45,994 bases of DNA. It comes from a virus. The stretch lies in IMG/VR virus record IMGVR_UViG_3300043411_002184, positions 1-45,994 of that record; one strand, given 5' to 3'. A program made the translations under genes and the position numbers. Shown in pieces: positions 35,538-42,889 of the stretch. Below the pieces are notes generated by a model. It searched no databases, had not been told where the DNA came from, and saw only the letters and a program-made list of their open reading frames with translations. Numbering within the stretch: position 1 is the first letter of the stretch; each line of letters starts with the position of its first letter.

Positions 35538-35747
35538 ATGCTAGCACGATTCAAGCACGTTCAGTCTTCAGCTTCGGCTACTTGGACCATCACGCATAAT
35601 CTTGGAAAAAAACCTATTAATGATGTGGTTCTTAATGTGAATGGGGCTCAAACAGTTATTAATCCGACTTCGGTGATTCACACTGATGATAACACTTTAG
35701 TTATAACCTTTTCATCGGCACAAACTGGTGAAGCAAATTTGATTTAA
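35538..35747 (+). CDS. Free-standing single HxQ beta-domain protein
   Basis: A 69-residue protein, again almost only one HxQ domain: FKHVQ, WTITHNLGKKPINDVVL, INPTSVIHTDDNTLVITFSSAQTGEANLI. It is the closest to the family consensus of all six copies. AAAGGA precedes the ATG by six bases. It follows the 75-residue relative by 10 bases, giving two single-domain genes in tandem. The lysis cassette starts 15 bases later. It probably has the same role as its neighbour, with sequence divergence in the loops that would touch a ligand. Confidence 0.65.
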   Translation: MLARFKHVQSSASATWTITHNLGKKPINDVVLNVNGAQTVINPTSVIHTDDNTLVITFSSAQTGEANLI

Positions 35748-35762
35748 AGTCTTTGACATAAA

Positions 35763-36176
35763 ATGTTTAGTTTAATCTCATCAAAAATAATAGCCATATT
35801 TGCTGGTATTGCAATAGCCTCCTCATTAGCTTGGGGTGGCTATCAATATATCAAATTGCAAAGATCACTTGTCGAAACGGCCACATTCAAAGCCGAACGA
35901 GATGAAGCGGCAGCTGCTAGAGATTTGGCTATAGCCGTTAATAGCAAAAATGTTTTTGTGATCAATGAACTGAAAAACGAAAAATTAGATATTCAAAGGT
36001 CTTTAAAAAATCTTGAAGATCGACGTAAAAAAGATGCGGTGTCTATCGATAATCTTACTTCAATCATTAATGCACAAGCTTCTAATCCTGAAAACAAGGT
36101 TAAATTAAGCCCAGTGCTTCAAGAGGTAATAGACCAGATTCAAAAGAGCCGCAAAAAGAAAGAGGAAGTAAAATGA
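35763..36176 (+). CDS. i-spanin (Rz-like), inner-membrane lysis protein
   Basis: A 137-residue protein with one N-terminal membrane segment (about residues 7-30, IIAIFAGIAIASSLAWGGY) and no cleavage site, followed by a charged, heptad-like helical region (about 35-100) rich in Lys, Glu and Asp. This is the Rz layout: a type II inner-membrane protein whose periplasmic coiled coil meets an outer-membrane lipoprotein and fuses the two membranes at the end of lysis. The following lipoprotein gene starts at the overlapping ATGA (36173), as is usual for i-spanin/o-spanin pairs. The basic C-terminus (SRKKKEEVK) is typical. No family-specific motif is needed; the call rests on topology and gene order. 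Confidence 0.75.
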   Translation: MFSLISSKIIAIFAGIAIASSLAWGGYQYIKLQRSLVETATFKAERDEAAAARDLAIAVNSKNVFVINELKNEKLDIQRSLKNLEDRRKKDAVSIDNLTSIINAQASNPENKVKLSPVLQEVIDQIQKSRKKKEEVK

Positions 36177-36475
36177 AATCTCTTTTTCTTATTTTAGCTT
36201 TATCTCTTTCACTTTCAGGCTGTAGTAATACTAACCCATTCGTCCGAAAAGAAATTGTGGTAGAGTACAAATACGTGATAAGATCAGCTACATTGGCTCA
36301 AAAAGAAAAGCCTAAATACCCAGATGCAATAGATGTTATAACAGCTGATCAGCTTTCTTTAGCTACTTGGATTAAGCAATCTGAGGAACGTCAATTAAGG
36401 CTTGAAGCTATTATAGATGAACTAGTAGAATTTTATGAAAAGCCTGTGGACACAAAAGTAGAAGAGACAAAGTAA
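36173..36475 (+). CDS. o-spanin (Rz1-like) outer-membrane lipoprotein
   Basis: A 100-residue protein with a lipoprotein signal: a short basic start, a hydrophobic stretch and a lipobox LSGC with Cys at about residue 17. The mature part is 84 residues, long for an Rz1 protein and not proline-rich, with a helical, acidic C-terminal half (about 60-100). It overlaps the i-spanin gene by four bases, and the endolysin starts right after its stop codon, so the three form a lysis cassette. The non-acylated part probably pairs with the i-spanin coiled coil in the periplasm. Another small lipoprotein is possible, but the gene arrangement strongly favours a spanin. Confidence 0.75.
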   Translation: MKSLFLILALSLSLSGCSNTNPFVRKEIVVEYKYVIRSATLAQKEKPKYPDAIDVITADQLSLATWIKQSEERQLRLEAIIDELVEFYEKPVDTKVEETK

Positions 36476-38113
36476 ATGGGATGCTGTCCTGAATCGCCAC
36501 CAATTCTGGTTGCTGATGATACACCACCAAATAATGGTCCTGAGCAAGAGCTGAGACCAGGTGAAACCGTAGAGTGCTTCTCTAAGAGGGCAGGTAATTC
36601 TTCGGGTGCACATGATGATGCAGTTGAAAATCGGTTAGAAAAAATTCAAAATGAGAGCATTACAACTAGTAGCTCGGCCTCTGTTAATGTGCAATTCACA
36701 TTAACTCCTGGATCTATTTCCCCAAATGTAACCTATGAAATTTCAGGCGATGCTTTACCTGGAGTTACATTTACAACGTCTGGATTATTATCTGGTACCT
36801 TTGATAGCTCTGTTCATAGTAAAAAGTTAACAATTTCTATTTCAGCTAAGTCTAATGGTACTGAAATAGATAATAGGACTTATTCATTCTCACCGCAAAT
36901 TAGTACGGACAATAATTCGATCAAATTCGTATTGCCATTGCCTGGTGGAACCGTAAATTCCCCATTCGGCATGAGGATGCATCCAATCCATAAAGTTATG
37001 AAACTACATACTGGGATTGATTTAAAAATTGCGCCAGGTGTGGATGGGGATGTAGTTGCTGCTGCAGACGGTGTAGTCACTAAAGCATCAATGACTGATC
37101 CTCGTGGATACGGTAATGCTATTCATATTAAACATGAATCCGGAAGTGGAAAGCATTTGTGTACTACCACTTATAATCACCTTGCTAAATTTTATGTGGC
37201 TGTAGGTCAGAGAGTAATGGCCGGACAGAAAATTGCAAGAGAGGGTGGTGCACGTGGTGTTATAGGTTCTGGTGGTTCAACTGGACTACATTTACATTTT
37301 GAATGTAAACTCCCAAATGGGTCTTTTACCGATCCGCTGCCCTTTATAAAAGGCACAGTGGCTATTGATAGTACTAAAATGGCAAATGGGAACCCCGGTT
37401 CTCCAAGTGCAGTATCAAATAACTCTGCTTTGACGGTTTCAGATGTATCGGCTAAAGGTGGATGCCCTGAAATAGGAACTTCAAATTACCCAAAAGATCC
37501 TGACCCGAATAAGCCAGAACCAGCACAAGAAAATCTTCCTTCATCTGGAAATCCTGAATTTGAAGCTTTCGAACACGCTTGGTTTATTTGTATGAAGGGC
37601 GAGGTTGGTCCAGATTGGAATACCGCACCTGGCACCGATCCGTCAGATCCGGATATTTTAGCAGGAGCATGTGAAACTAAATTGCAGAAGAAAAAATGTG
37701 GCTTTAAAGAATGGCCACAAGCCGCTGGTGGAACAACAAAATTTGGCATTGCTAGTTCTGGTAATCCTGCCACTAACATTAAAGCATCAGATTATGCGGC
37801 ATGTAAAAAACTTGGGTATCAAAATTATTGGTTAAGAGGTAAGATTAATCCAAGTACTTTAGGAAAATATCTTGGTATCTTTATGTTTGATACAAATTAC
37901 CACCATGGGGACGGTAATGGGCGAAGCATTTATAATAAAGCTAATATTGCTAATATACCAAATACAGCTTCTAGAGACATTCAAATGGACGCTCTTGAAA
38001 AGTTATATAACTCAAGAATGGATTTTGCTAATACGTTGAAAGACACTTCTCTGATTAAGGGCGTCAGGAATAGAGTCACGGCGACATACAACTATATAAA
38101 AACACTTCCATAA
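36476..38113 (+). CDS. Bifunctional peptidoglycan hydrolase: M23 endopeptidase plus GH108-like muramidase
   Basis: A 545-residue protein with no membrane segment. Order: a Cys/Pro-rich start (MGCCPESPP), a putative Ig-like (He_PIG) domain at about 70-140 (GDALPGVTFTTSGLLSGTF), an M23/LytM peptidase at about 150-295 with HTGID (H178, D182), Tyr-Asn-His (H235) and LHLHFE (H272, H274) as zinc and catalytic residues, a proline-rich linker (about 335-358), and a GH108-like domain at about 360-545 with candidate acid Glu376 (KGEVG), GGTTKFGI at 418-425, a YW segment at about 451 and a helical C-terminal region like the family's peptidoglycan-binding part. Two bond types in peptidoglycan would be cut. 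The ATG abuts the o-spanin stop. Because the gp5-like spike lacks a lysozyme, this enzyme could serve in the virion, in lysis, or both. Confidence 0.8.
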   Translation: MGCCPESPPILVADDTPPNNGPEQELRPGETVECFSKRAGNSSGAHDDAVENRLEKIQNESITTSSSASVNVQFTLTPGSISPNVTYEISGDALPGVTFTTSGLLSGTFDSSVHSKKLTISISAKSNGTEIDNRTYSFSPQISTDNNSIKFVLPLPGGTVNSPFGMRMHPIHKVMKLHTGIDLKIAPGVDGDVVAAADGVVTKASMTDPRGYGNAIHIKHESGSGKHLCTTTYNHLAKFYVAVGQRVMAGQKIAREGGARGVIGSGGSTGLHLHFECKLPNGSFTDPLPFIKGTVAIDSTKMANGNPGSPSAVSNNSALTVSDVSAKGGCPEIGTSNYPKDPDPNKPEPAQENLPSSGNPEFEAFEHAWFICMKGEVGPDWNTAPGTDPSDPDILAGACETKLQKKKCGFKEWPQAAGGTTKFGIASSGNPATNIKASDYAACKKLGYQNYWLRGKINPSTLGKYLGIFMFDTNYHHGDGNGRSIYNKANIANIPNTASRDIQMDALEKLYNSRMDFANTLKDTSLIKGVRNRVTATYNYIKTLP

Positions 38114-38133
38114 ATTTCACAAGATGAAATAAG

Positions 38134-38160
38134 AATCATCTAGCATAATGTTAGATGATT
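38134..38160. other. Hairpin after the hydrolase gene
   Basis: Arms AATCATCTA and TAGATGATT (9 base pairs) with a 9-base loop, 20 bases after the hydrolase stop. There is no T-run, so it is more likely an mRNA 3'-end stabiliser or a rho-assisted stop than a full terminator. Confidence 0.5.
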
Positions 38161-38363
38161 TAGGGCATCTTCTTGAAAAGAGATCTCAAATCCTGTTTAT
38201 TCAATTCAAATGAACAGCAAAACTAAAAAGAAATCCATCACCAATTAAAACGCAACGCTAATTTAATAGCACTAGTTTGAGAATAAGGAATGGGATTTGT
38301 TTTTGATTTATTTTTGAATCCAAAGCTCTCTATATCTGGATCAAAATAACCAGCCATTATTGT

Positions 38364-38418
38364 GTCAAAAACTCATCGCTTTCACAACTTCCTGCGTAGT
38401 TTCTTAGCAGTTTTTGAC
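38364..38418. repeat. Inverted repeat with 35-base loop
   Basis: GTCAAAAACT (38364-38373) and AGTTTTTGAC (38409-38418) are perfect 10-base arms. The loop contains no reading frame. It lies just before the terminator and could be an RNA structure or a protein-binding site. Confidence 0.55.
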
Positions 38419-38455
38419 GGATTTAAAATGACTTTTCATTTAATGTAGAAACCCT

Positions 38456-38482
38456 GAAGGTCCTAAATAGGACCTTCTTTTT
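38456..38482 (+). terminator. Rho-independent terminator, plus strand
   Basis: Arms GAAGGTCC and GGACCTTC with a TAAATA loop, followed by five T residues. It ends rightward transcription just before the end of the leftward oxygenase gene. The minus strand has no T-run after it, so it is mainly one-directional. Confidence 0.8.
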
Positions 38483-38496
38483 AGAAATTAGACTGT

Positions 38497-39150
38497 CTAT
38501 TCTAATTCTGAAAACCATTCTTGATATGAGCCAGGAAAATTTGCAGGTTGATATACCCAACCTCCCTGATTGTCTGCCTTTAATTTAATAGAAAATTTCA
38601 CCTGTTCTAGTGAGCCTACTAGAACAGGTGAAATTGCTGTAATAAAATGAGGGCCTGCAGGAAATAATACCAAAGTTCCTCTTTGTGGAACTAGACTAAA
38701 ATTATATCCAGCAAATTCTAATTTGCCTCCATAGACCTCGAACCGTGGATCTAACGGAACCCCATTATTAAAATCTTTGAGCCAAACATATCCTACTAGA
38801 TCTACATCTTTTACCTTGACCCATTTCTTTCGAAGATACTTTGCATTTTCACATCCATGAGGTTCACATGGATTCTTGGCATCTTCGAAATACTGAGTGA
38901 ATATTGGATTCTCCATTCCAACTACCGAGGCTGAATATTTTTGTTCAATCGTTGAAACATGCTCTTGAATTCTAGACTTAAACAAATGCACATACTCTGT
39001 ATCTTTCAGAATACGTTCATTCTTAAAAACCTTACCGGCTTCATCAGAAGTTGGATCTTTAATTCCAAGTTCAGAAATAAGCTTCTCGCATATTGATGGC
39101 GAAATAAAGTTTTCGACCACCAAAAAAGGCGAATGTGTTTTATGAGTCAT
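38497..39150 (-). CDS. 2OG-Fe(II) oxygenase (prolyl-hydroxylase-like)
   Basis: A 217-residue protein. An N-terminal helical part ('FLVVENFISPSICEKLISEL') is followed by a double-stranded beta-helix core: 'LVGYVWLKDFN' at about 118-127, 'FEVYGGKLEF' at 137-146 and 'RGTLVLFPAGPHFITAISPV' at 157-175, typical of phage 2OG-Fe(II) oxygenases. Candidate metal ligands are His98 (EPHGCEN) and His168. The usual H-x-D aspartate is not in register: HGCE gives Glu101 at the wrong spacing, so the centre may be altered. The 2OG-binding Arg near the end seems replaced by Lys (K185 or K189). Such phage enzymes are common in T4-like genomes and their substrates are mostly unknown. It is the last gene of the minus-strand unit. 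No clear ribosome site precedes the ATG. Confidence 0.65.
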   Translation of the reverse strand: MTHKTHSPFLVVENFISPSICEKLISELGIKDPTSDEAGKVFKNERILKDTEYVHLFKSRIQEHVSTIEQKYSASVVGMENPIFTQYFEDAKNPCEPHGCENAKYLRKKWVKVKDVDLVGYVWLKDFNNGVPLDPRFEVYGGKLEFAGYNFSLVPQRGTLVLFPAGPHFITAISPVLVGSLEQVKFSIKLKADNQGGWVYQPANFPGSYQEWFSELE

Positions 39151-39162
39151 TTTTGAAATGAA

Positions 39163-39705
39163 TTATTTGAAAATGTGCAAAAGGTCGTCCCCAATTAAAA
39201 TATAAGGATCTTTCTTTTTGCTTTCTTGAATTTTTAAGTCAATAGAGGCACGATGTTTATTATGCTCAACCACCATGCGATTAGATATTACATTTTTTGC
39301 TTCTGGCCAGAATGAGTAAACACTTTCGTTTACCGAGTAAGTTGTCTTTGCGTCGACTGAAAGTGACTTAACAAAGAATGTACTAAAAGTGCCTTTGCCT
39401 TTATAAGCTGAAACCTTTTCACCATCAACTACGACGGTGCCAAGACTTTCTTCAACTACTGGTTCTTCATCAACCTCACCAGCATCCTCTTCTGGTGGAA
39501 GTTCTTCGGCACCATCTTCAGGCTCTTCTTCAGGCTTTGGTTCCTCGTCTTCTTTAGGAGCTTCTGTATCGACCATACCAATTACAATATGAAGAAGATT
39601 TGCGGCAGTCGGTTCGATAACATCGAAATCTAGACTTGCACCTTCTAAGGCGGTCTTGACGGCTTCACTATCCTCGGCACTTGCTAATACTACTATTTTT
39701 CCCAT
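39163..39705 (-). CDS. Acidic-linker protein of unknown function (shares SLDFD segment with 42356-42889)
   Basis: A 180-residue protein with GGAG before its start. Residues 1-45 look like a small alpha/beta unit ('IVVLASAEDSEAVKTALEGA', SLDFDVIEPT). Residues about 48-88 are almost only Glu, Asp and Pro. Residues about 90-180 form a basic, mixed domain (TVVVDGEKVSAYKGKG ... LIGDDLLHIF). The helix plus SLDFD element recurs in the acidic protein at 42356-42889 of the same unit. Acidic proteins of this kind include prohead-core components such as T4 gp67, but no direct similarity is visible. The function is unknown. Confidence 0.55.
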   Translation of the reverse strand: MGKIVVLASAEDSEAVKTALEGASLDFDVIEPTAANLLHIVIGMVDTEAPKEDEEPKPEEEPEDGAEELPPEEDAGEVDEEPVVEESLGTVVVDGEKVSAYKGKGTFSTFFVKSLSVDAKTTYSVNESVYSFWPEAKNVISNRMVVEHNKHRASIDLKIQESKKKDPYILIGDDLLHIFK

Positions 39706-39709
39706 GATT

Positions 39710-40117
39710 TTACTCCAAACCTGCTAATCTTTTAAATCTTTTGGCTTCAGACAAAATTGGTTTTTGTTCTACAACCTTTTTGGCTTCAATAATTGAAATT
39801 GGAGTTCCAGAAGAAGCCTCAGCCGCCAACTTACATTTATCTACGCCAATGCGTTTAACTACTTGATACGTTTTACAATTAGTAGAATTATTATCTGAAA
39901 TAGTTACAGTAAAAACAACATCGAAGCTCACAATATTAGAATCTGAAGGACCATATTCTGATGCGGTAAAAGAAGAGGAATAAACGTTAATTTGAGCCGC
40001 ATCACATTTTTCTATCTCATCAACTGGTGATCCGATAACTACTGTTTCATCAGGTTCACCATTTGCAGTATCAAATGAAACCGACATATCATCCCCATTC
40101 GCATAACTATCATCCAT
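39710..40117 (-). CDS. Hypothetical protein with C-terminal RFKRLAGL motif
   Basis: A 135-residue protein with AAGGAA before the ATG. The N-terminal 40 residues are acidic, the middle (about 45-100) is beta-rich with alternating hydrophobic residues (IVSFDVVFTVTIS), and the end is basic: 'SEAKRFKRLAGLE'. Similar short RF-x-x-LAGL ends occur on many otherwise unrelated proteins of T4-like phages, where I suspect a shared binding or processing signal; that is inference. It ends 5 bases before the start of the acidic-linker gene. No enzyme motif is seen. Confidence 0.5.
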   Translation of the reverse strand: MDDSYANGDDMSVSFDTANGEPDETVVIGSPVDEIEKCDAAQINVYSSSFTASEYGPSDSNIVSFDVVFTVTISDNNSTNCKTYQVVKRIGVDKCKLAAEASSGTPISIIEAKKVVEQKPILSEAKRFKRLAGLE

Positions 40118-40135
40118 GATTAATTCCTTAATAAC

Positions 40136-40822
40136 TTAATAATTCTTATTTACGACTTTCCGCCAGAACTCTGAAGACCTAGCTTTCAGTGGTTCATAAA
40201 ATTCTTCTAGGTTAACATGGAATTCTAATGGGAAACCTGAATCGGCCACCATTAACACCACACCTTCTTTTATGTTAGTGCCGTGCATTTCATTATGACT
40301 AGCACCATAAAAGGCCAATTGTAAATTATAGTCGGCAATGTCTTTCTTATCTTTTATTCTACCCGCAGTTTTAAAATCTACAATACACGGAATCCCTTTA
40401 TATGTTCCTACTAAATCACATCGACCGGCAATTTCAAATTCTCTAGAAAACAAAGCACATTCTTGTCCCCAAACTTCATCAACCTTATCCAGTTTAGATT
40501 TTAAAGTTTTAAATGCACCTAGGTCTTTAGAAGATACAGGTTGGCCATTAATTAAGTCATCCACCTTCTGATTCTTTAGATATCTCTCGGCTAACAAATG
40601 TACATTAGTTCCATGGTCACAAGCCGCTTTTGATGCGGCATCGGCTTTAGTTGGACCTAAAGACGTTCTCCAATTAGCTAGAGACTTTTTAGTTTCTTCG
40701 GATTGAGTAGTTCCAAGAATTGTTGTAATGGATGGAAAAAACGTTTCGTCATCAATCTTGTACCACCGCATCCCATCGAAAGTTTCTGTACTTAAATCTG
40801 GATAGGAAAATGGTGGGTTCAT
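40136..40822 (-). CDS. PD-(D/E)XK nuclease family protein (RecB/Cas4-like exonuclease)
   Basis: A 228-residue protein with the full motif set of the RecB-type PD-(D/E)XK fold: 'GTNVHLLAERYL' with His75 and Glu79 (motif I), 'GRCDLVGTYKGIPCIVDFKTA' with Asp136 and the Asp149-x-Lys151 pair (motifs II and III), and 'YNLQLAFYG' with Gln168 and Tyr172 (QxxxY motif). Enzymes of this type are usually DNA exonucleases in phage recombination and DNA processing. All key residues are present, so it should be active. No Cas4-type iron-sulphur cysteines are apparent. The start overlaps the upstream stop (ATGA), which couples it to the basic protein at 40819-41496. Confidence 0.78.
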   Translation of the reverse strand: MNPPFSYPDLSTETFDGMRWYKIDDETFFPSITTILGTTQSEETKKSLANWRTSLGPTKADAASKAACDHGTNVHLLAERYLKNQKVDDLINGQPVSSKDLGAFKTLKSKLDKVDEVWGQECALFSREFEIAGRCDLVGTYKGIPCIVDFKTAGRIKDKKDIADYNLQLAFYGASHNEMHGTNIKEGVVLMVADSGFPLEFHVNLEEFYEPLKARSSEFWRKVVNKNY

Positions 40823-41496
40823 TTGATTCGCTTGTTCATTCTTACTAATCGTTTACTTACCGACTTGCGTCTTGTGCGTTTACCTTTTAGAACTCTTACA
40901 ACGCGTTTACGTCTTGAAGCCACTTTCATTTTCATTCTCGTGGCCGCTGACTTCCTTGGCTTGTACGCACCTTTTGGCGACATCACTATTCGACCACGTC
41001 TAAAACCTGAAGTAACTCGATAACCTCTTTTGATCTTCTTACCTGATCGCTTAAAAGCTCTCTTAATACCTTCCTCTATTTTATCATCACTTTCTAATTC
41101 ATCAAGTACTTCTTCAGGATCGATTTCATCAATATCTTCTTCATCCCCTAGTTCGTCGAGGTCATCATCGACTTCCTCTTCATACTTCTCAATTCCCATT
41201 TCTTTTAGGGCTTCGATATCTAGAAGAAGACCATTAGGAAAATCTAAGTTATCCTTCGGAATAAGAATTATTCCGTTGTCAGTCGGAACAACACTTACTT
41301 GATTTCCATCATGATCTTTTAGATTGACGTGTTTATCATCTTCGGCAGCATCAAAAAGTAAATTTAGATTGTCTAAGTCTAAACGAATAGAGAAGCCATC
41401 ACAACTTAATAAAAGGCCTAAATTTGCAAGATGGCCAACATTCCACCCCTTCGGGTCAAATGGCATGCCAACGGTGACTTCTCTAATTAAACTCAT
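40819..41496 (-). CDS. Two-faced charged protein: acidic centre, very basic C-terminus
   Basis: A 225-residue protein. Residues 1-95 form a mixed domain (GLLLSCDGFSIRLDLDNLNLLFD, IILIPKD). Residues about 100-140 are highly acidic (DDDLDELGDEEDIDEIDPEE). Residues about 142-225 are highly basic, with 'KIKRGYRVTSGFRRGRIV', 'KPRKSAATRMKMKVASRRKR' and 'KGKRTRRKSVSKRLVRMNKR'. I recall this basic ending from small proteins in other large phages, without assigned function. It could bind nucleic acid or organise a head core; the acidic part may shield it. It overlaps the upstream gene by one base (TAATG) and the downstream nuclease by ATGA, so the three are co-translated. AAGAGAGA is the ribosome site. 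Confidence 0.6.
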   Translation of the reverse strand: MSLIREVTVGMPFDPKGWNVGHLANLGLLLSCDGFSIRLDLDNLNLLFDAAEDDKHVNLKDHDGNQVSVVPTDNGIILIPKDNLDFPNGLLLDIEALKEMGIEKYEEEVDDDLDELGDEEDIDEIDPEEVLDELESDDKIEEGIKRAFKRSGKKIKRGYRVTSGFRRGRIVMSPKGAYKPRKSAATRMKMKVASRRKRVVRVLKGKRTRRKSVSKRLVRMNKRIK

Positions 41497-42308
41497 TAGT
41501 CTCTCTTTTCAAGTTCGGTGAGAAGCTTATCCATTAAACGTCTAGATACACCACTGGCCGAATCGTGTGTGGCAGATTTTTTCATCATAGCCACTACCGT
41601 CGGTTTAGTAAGAATCATTTCTGGAACGCCAAAGGCCACACATATTTTCTTTGCAGAGTCCATGAACCCTTTAAGTCCTGCATCTACGTGATTTGGGTCA
41701 GTACCCATTGATCCAACAGCTACGGCTTCTTGAACCTTAGCTTTTTTATCGCCAATCACACCATCATGGAATTTAATACCTGCTAATTTTGCAAAATTTC
41801 TAATCGCCATAAAGACTGCATCATCTGCACGAACCTTAGAAATAGTTCTTTTCAATCCAGATTTAATCCCGGCTTTGGCATCATGTTCAACCATTTCTGC
41901 AGGAAGACCTAATGATACTAAAATTTCTTCAACCGATTGTTGAAGTGGAGTACCTTCAAGTTCATCTTCTTCGCTTTTGGCTTCATCAATCTTTGAAGGT
42001 GTAATACCATAAAAATTGTATAATGCACTATGGAGTGCAAGGAAAGCACGAACTCGAGCTGGTTTAGATTTAAGGTTCATTGCACCTTCAACTACACTCT
42101 CACGAACAGCTGGTTTATTCAAATACATTCCAGGAATGCCAAACATAGAAAATAGTTCTGCAATTTTGTCTGCATAATTATTAGAACCGCCAATATCTCG
42201 CATTGATCGCTTCATTGCTTCCACAGAACGATCAAACGTAAAGCCCTTAGTGTCTTCTTTTTTACCTTCAGACAAAACACGAGCTAGAAAATTTTTACCA
42301 ATCGACAT
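41496..42308 (-). CDS. Protein of three helical repeats, unknown function
   Basis: A 270-residue, mostly helical protein with AAGGAG before the start. Three repeats of about 50 residues are visible, at about 46-99, 124-178 and 216-268. Each has a helix leading into G-[ILV]-P (Gly57, Gly134, Gly227), then a short turn (GMYLNKPAV, AEMVEHDAK, EMILTKPTV), a lysine/serine-rich stretch and a closing helix (RVRAFLALHSAL, DDAVFMAIRNFA, VSRRLMDKLLTEL). Linkers between them are acidic or polar. The N-terminal 'LARVLSEGKK' contains an L-x-E-G sequence that resembles T4 prohead-protease sites, which would fit a head-core protein, but this is weak. No enzyme motif is seen. Confidence 0.6.
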   Translation of the reverse strand: MSIGKNFLARVLSEGKKEDTKGFTFDRSVEAMKRSMRDIGGSNNYADKIAELFSMFGIPGMYLNKPAVRESVVEGAMNLKSKPARVRAFLALHSALYNFYGITPSKIDEAKSEEDELEGTPLQQSVEEILVSLGLPAEMVEHDAKAGIKSGLKRTISKVRADDAVFMAIRNFAKLAGIKFHDGVIGDKKAKVQEAVAVGSMGTDPNHVDAGLKGFMDSAKKICVAFGVPEMILTKPTVVAMMKKSATHDSASGVSRRLMDKLLTELEKRD

Positions 42309-42355
42309 AAATTATCTCCTTAAAATGTAGTTGTATTTACTGAAAAGATCGCTTT

Positions 42356-42889
42356 TCATTTGAGGGAATCTAAGTCCCCAATGACTTCCATCTCATCGTC
42401 TTCATCATCGTCTAGCGAGTCGAGATCATCATCGTCTCCTAAGTCAAGATCTTTTTCTTCTTCGCCGTCTGGGTTTTTGTCCTTCGGCCAGACTACATCA
42501 ACAATGTCGAAGTCTAAAGACAACTTATTAATGGCTGCTTCAATATCGTCTTCAACACCCAGAAGCTTTTTCATCTCTTCTTCGAACCTATCTGATTGTT
42601 CGGCATTAACATAGACCTTGATAATATCGCCATCATCTGTCTCAAGCCCAAATGGTACAGTATCAACTTCATCATTAATATCGGCTGCCTTCTCAAGATA
42701 ATCTGCCACATCTGACCCAGTAACTTCGCCTTCAGAATTAATAGTGTTTCTCATCATAGAAAAACCAACATCTGTAGACTTGACTTTATTAGCTACGTCA
42801 TTTTTTCCAGCATCGCTCGAATCGCTCTTTTTAAGGTCTAGCACTTTTGGTGCTGATGACAAGCCATTAACTTCTTTTAGTAGGTTCAT
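42356..42889 (-). CDS. Acidic protein of unknown function (head-core-like composition)
   Basis: A 177-residue protein that overlaps the upstream ligase-domain gene by ATGA. Residues 1-70 are polar and helical. Residues about 80-135 form a folded unit (VPFGLETDDGDIIKVYVN, 'DIEAAINKLSLDFDIVDVVW') sharing the SLDFD element with the protein at 39163-39705. Residues about 140-177 are mostly Asp and Glu. Acidic tails like this occur in scaffold or core proteins and in DNA mimics; neither can be shown. A 7-base-pair hairpin (42341-42358) begins at its stop codon, and an AGTAAATAC sequence beyond it could be a degraded late promoter for the next gene. Confidence 0.55.
   Translation of the reverse strand: MNLLKEVNGLSSAPKVLDLKKSDSSDAGKNDVANKVKSTDVGFSMMRNTINSEGEVTGSDVADYLEKAADINDEVDTVPFGLETDDGDIIKVYVNAEQSDRFEEEMKKLLGVEDDIEAAINKLSLDFDIVDVVWPKDKNPDGEEEKDLDLGDDDDLDSLDDDEDDEMEVIGDLDSLK

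Larger units (their letters stand above)
38114..38496. other. Intergenic region between convergent transcription units
   Basis: A 383-base stretch with no supported gene, between the rightward lysis unit and the leftward minus-strand unit. It holds two inverted repeats and one rho-independent terminator, listed separately. An 18-codon frame at 38290 has AAGGA too close to its ATG and no other support. No tRNA cloverleaf was recognised. Confidence 0.7.

Noticed and set aside
38290-38346. Possible 18-codon gene in the intergenic region
   Set aside because: The AAGGA lies too close to the ATG and the peptide has no recognisable feature.
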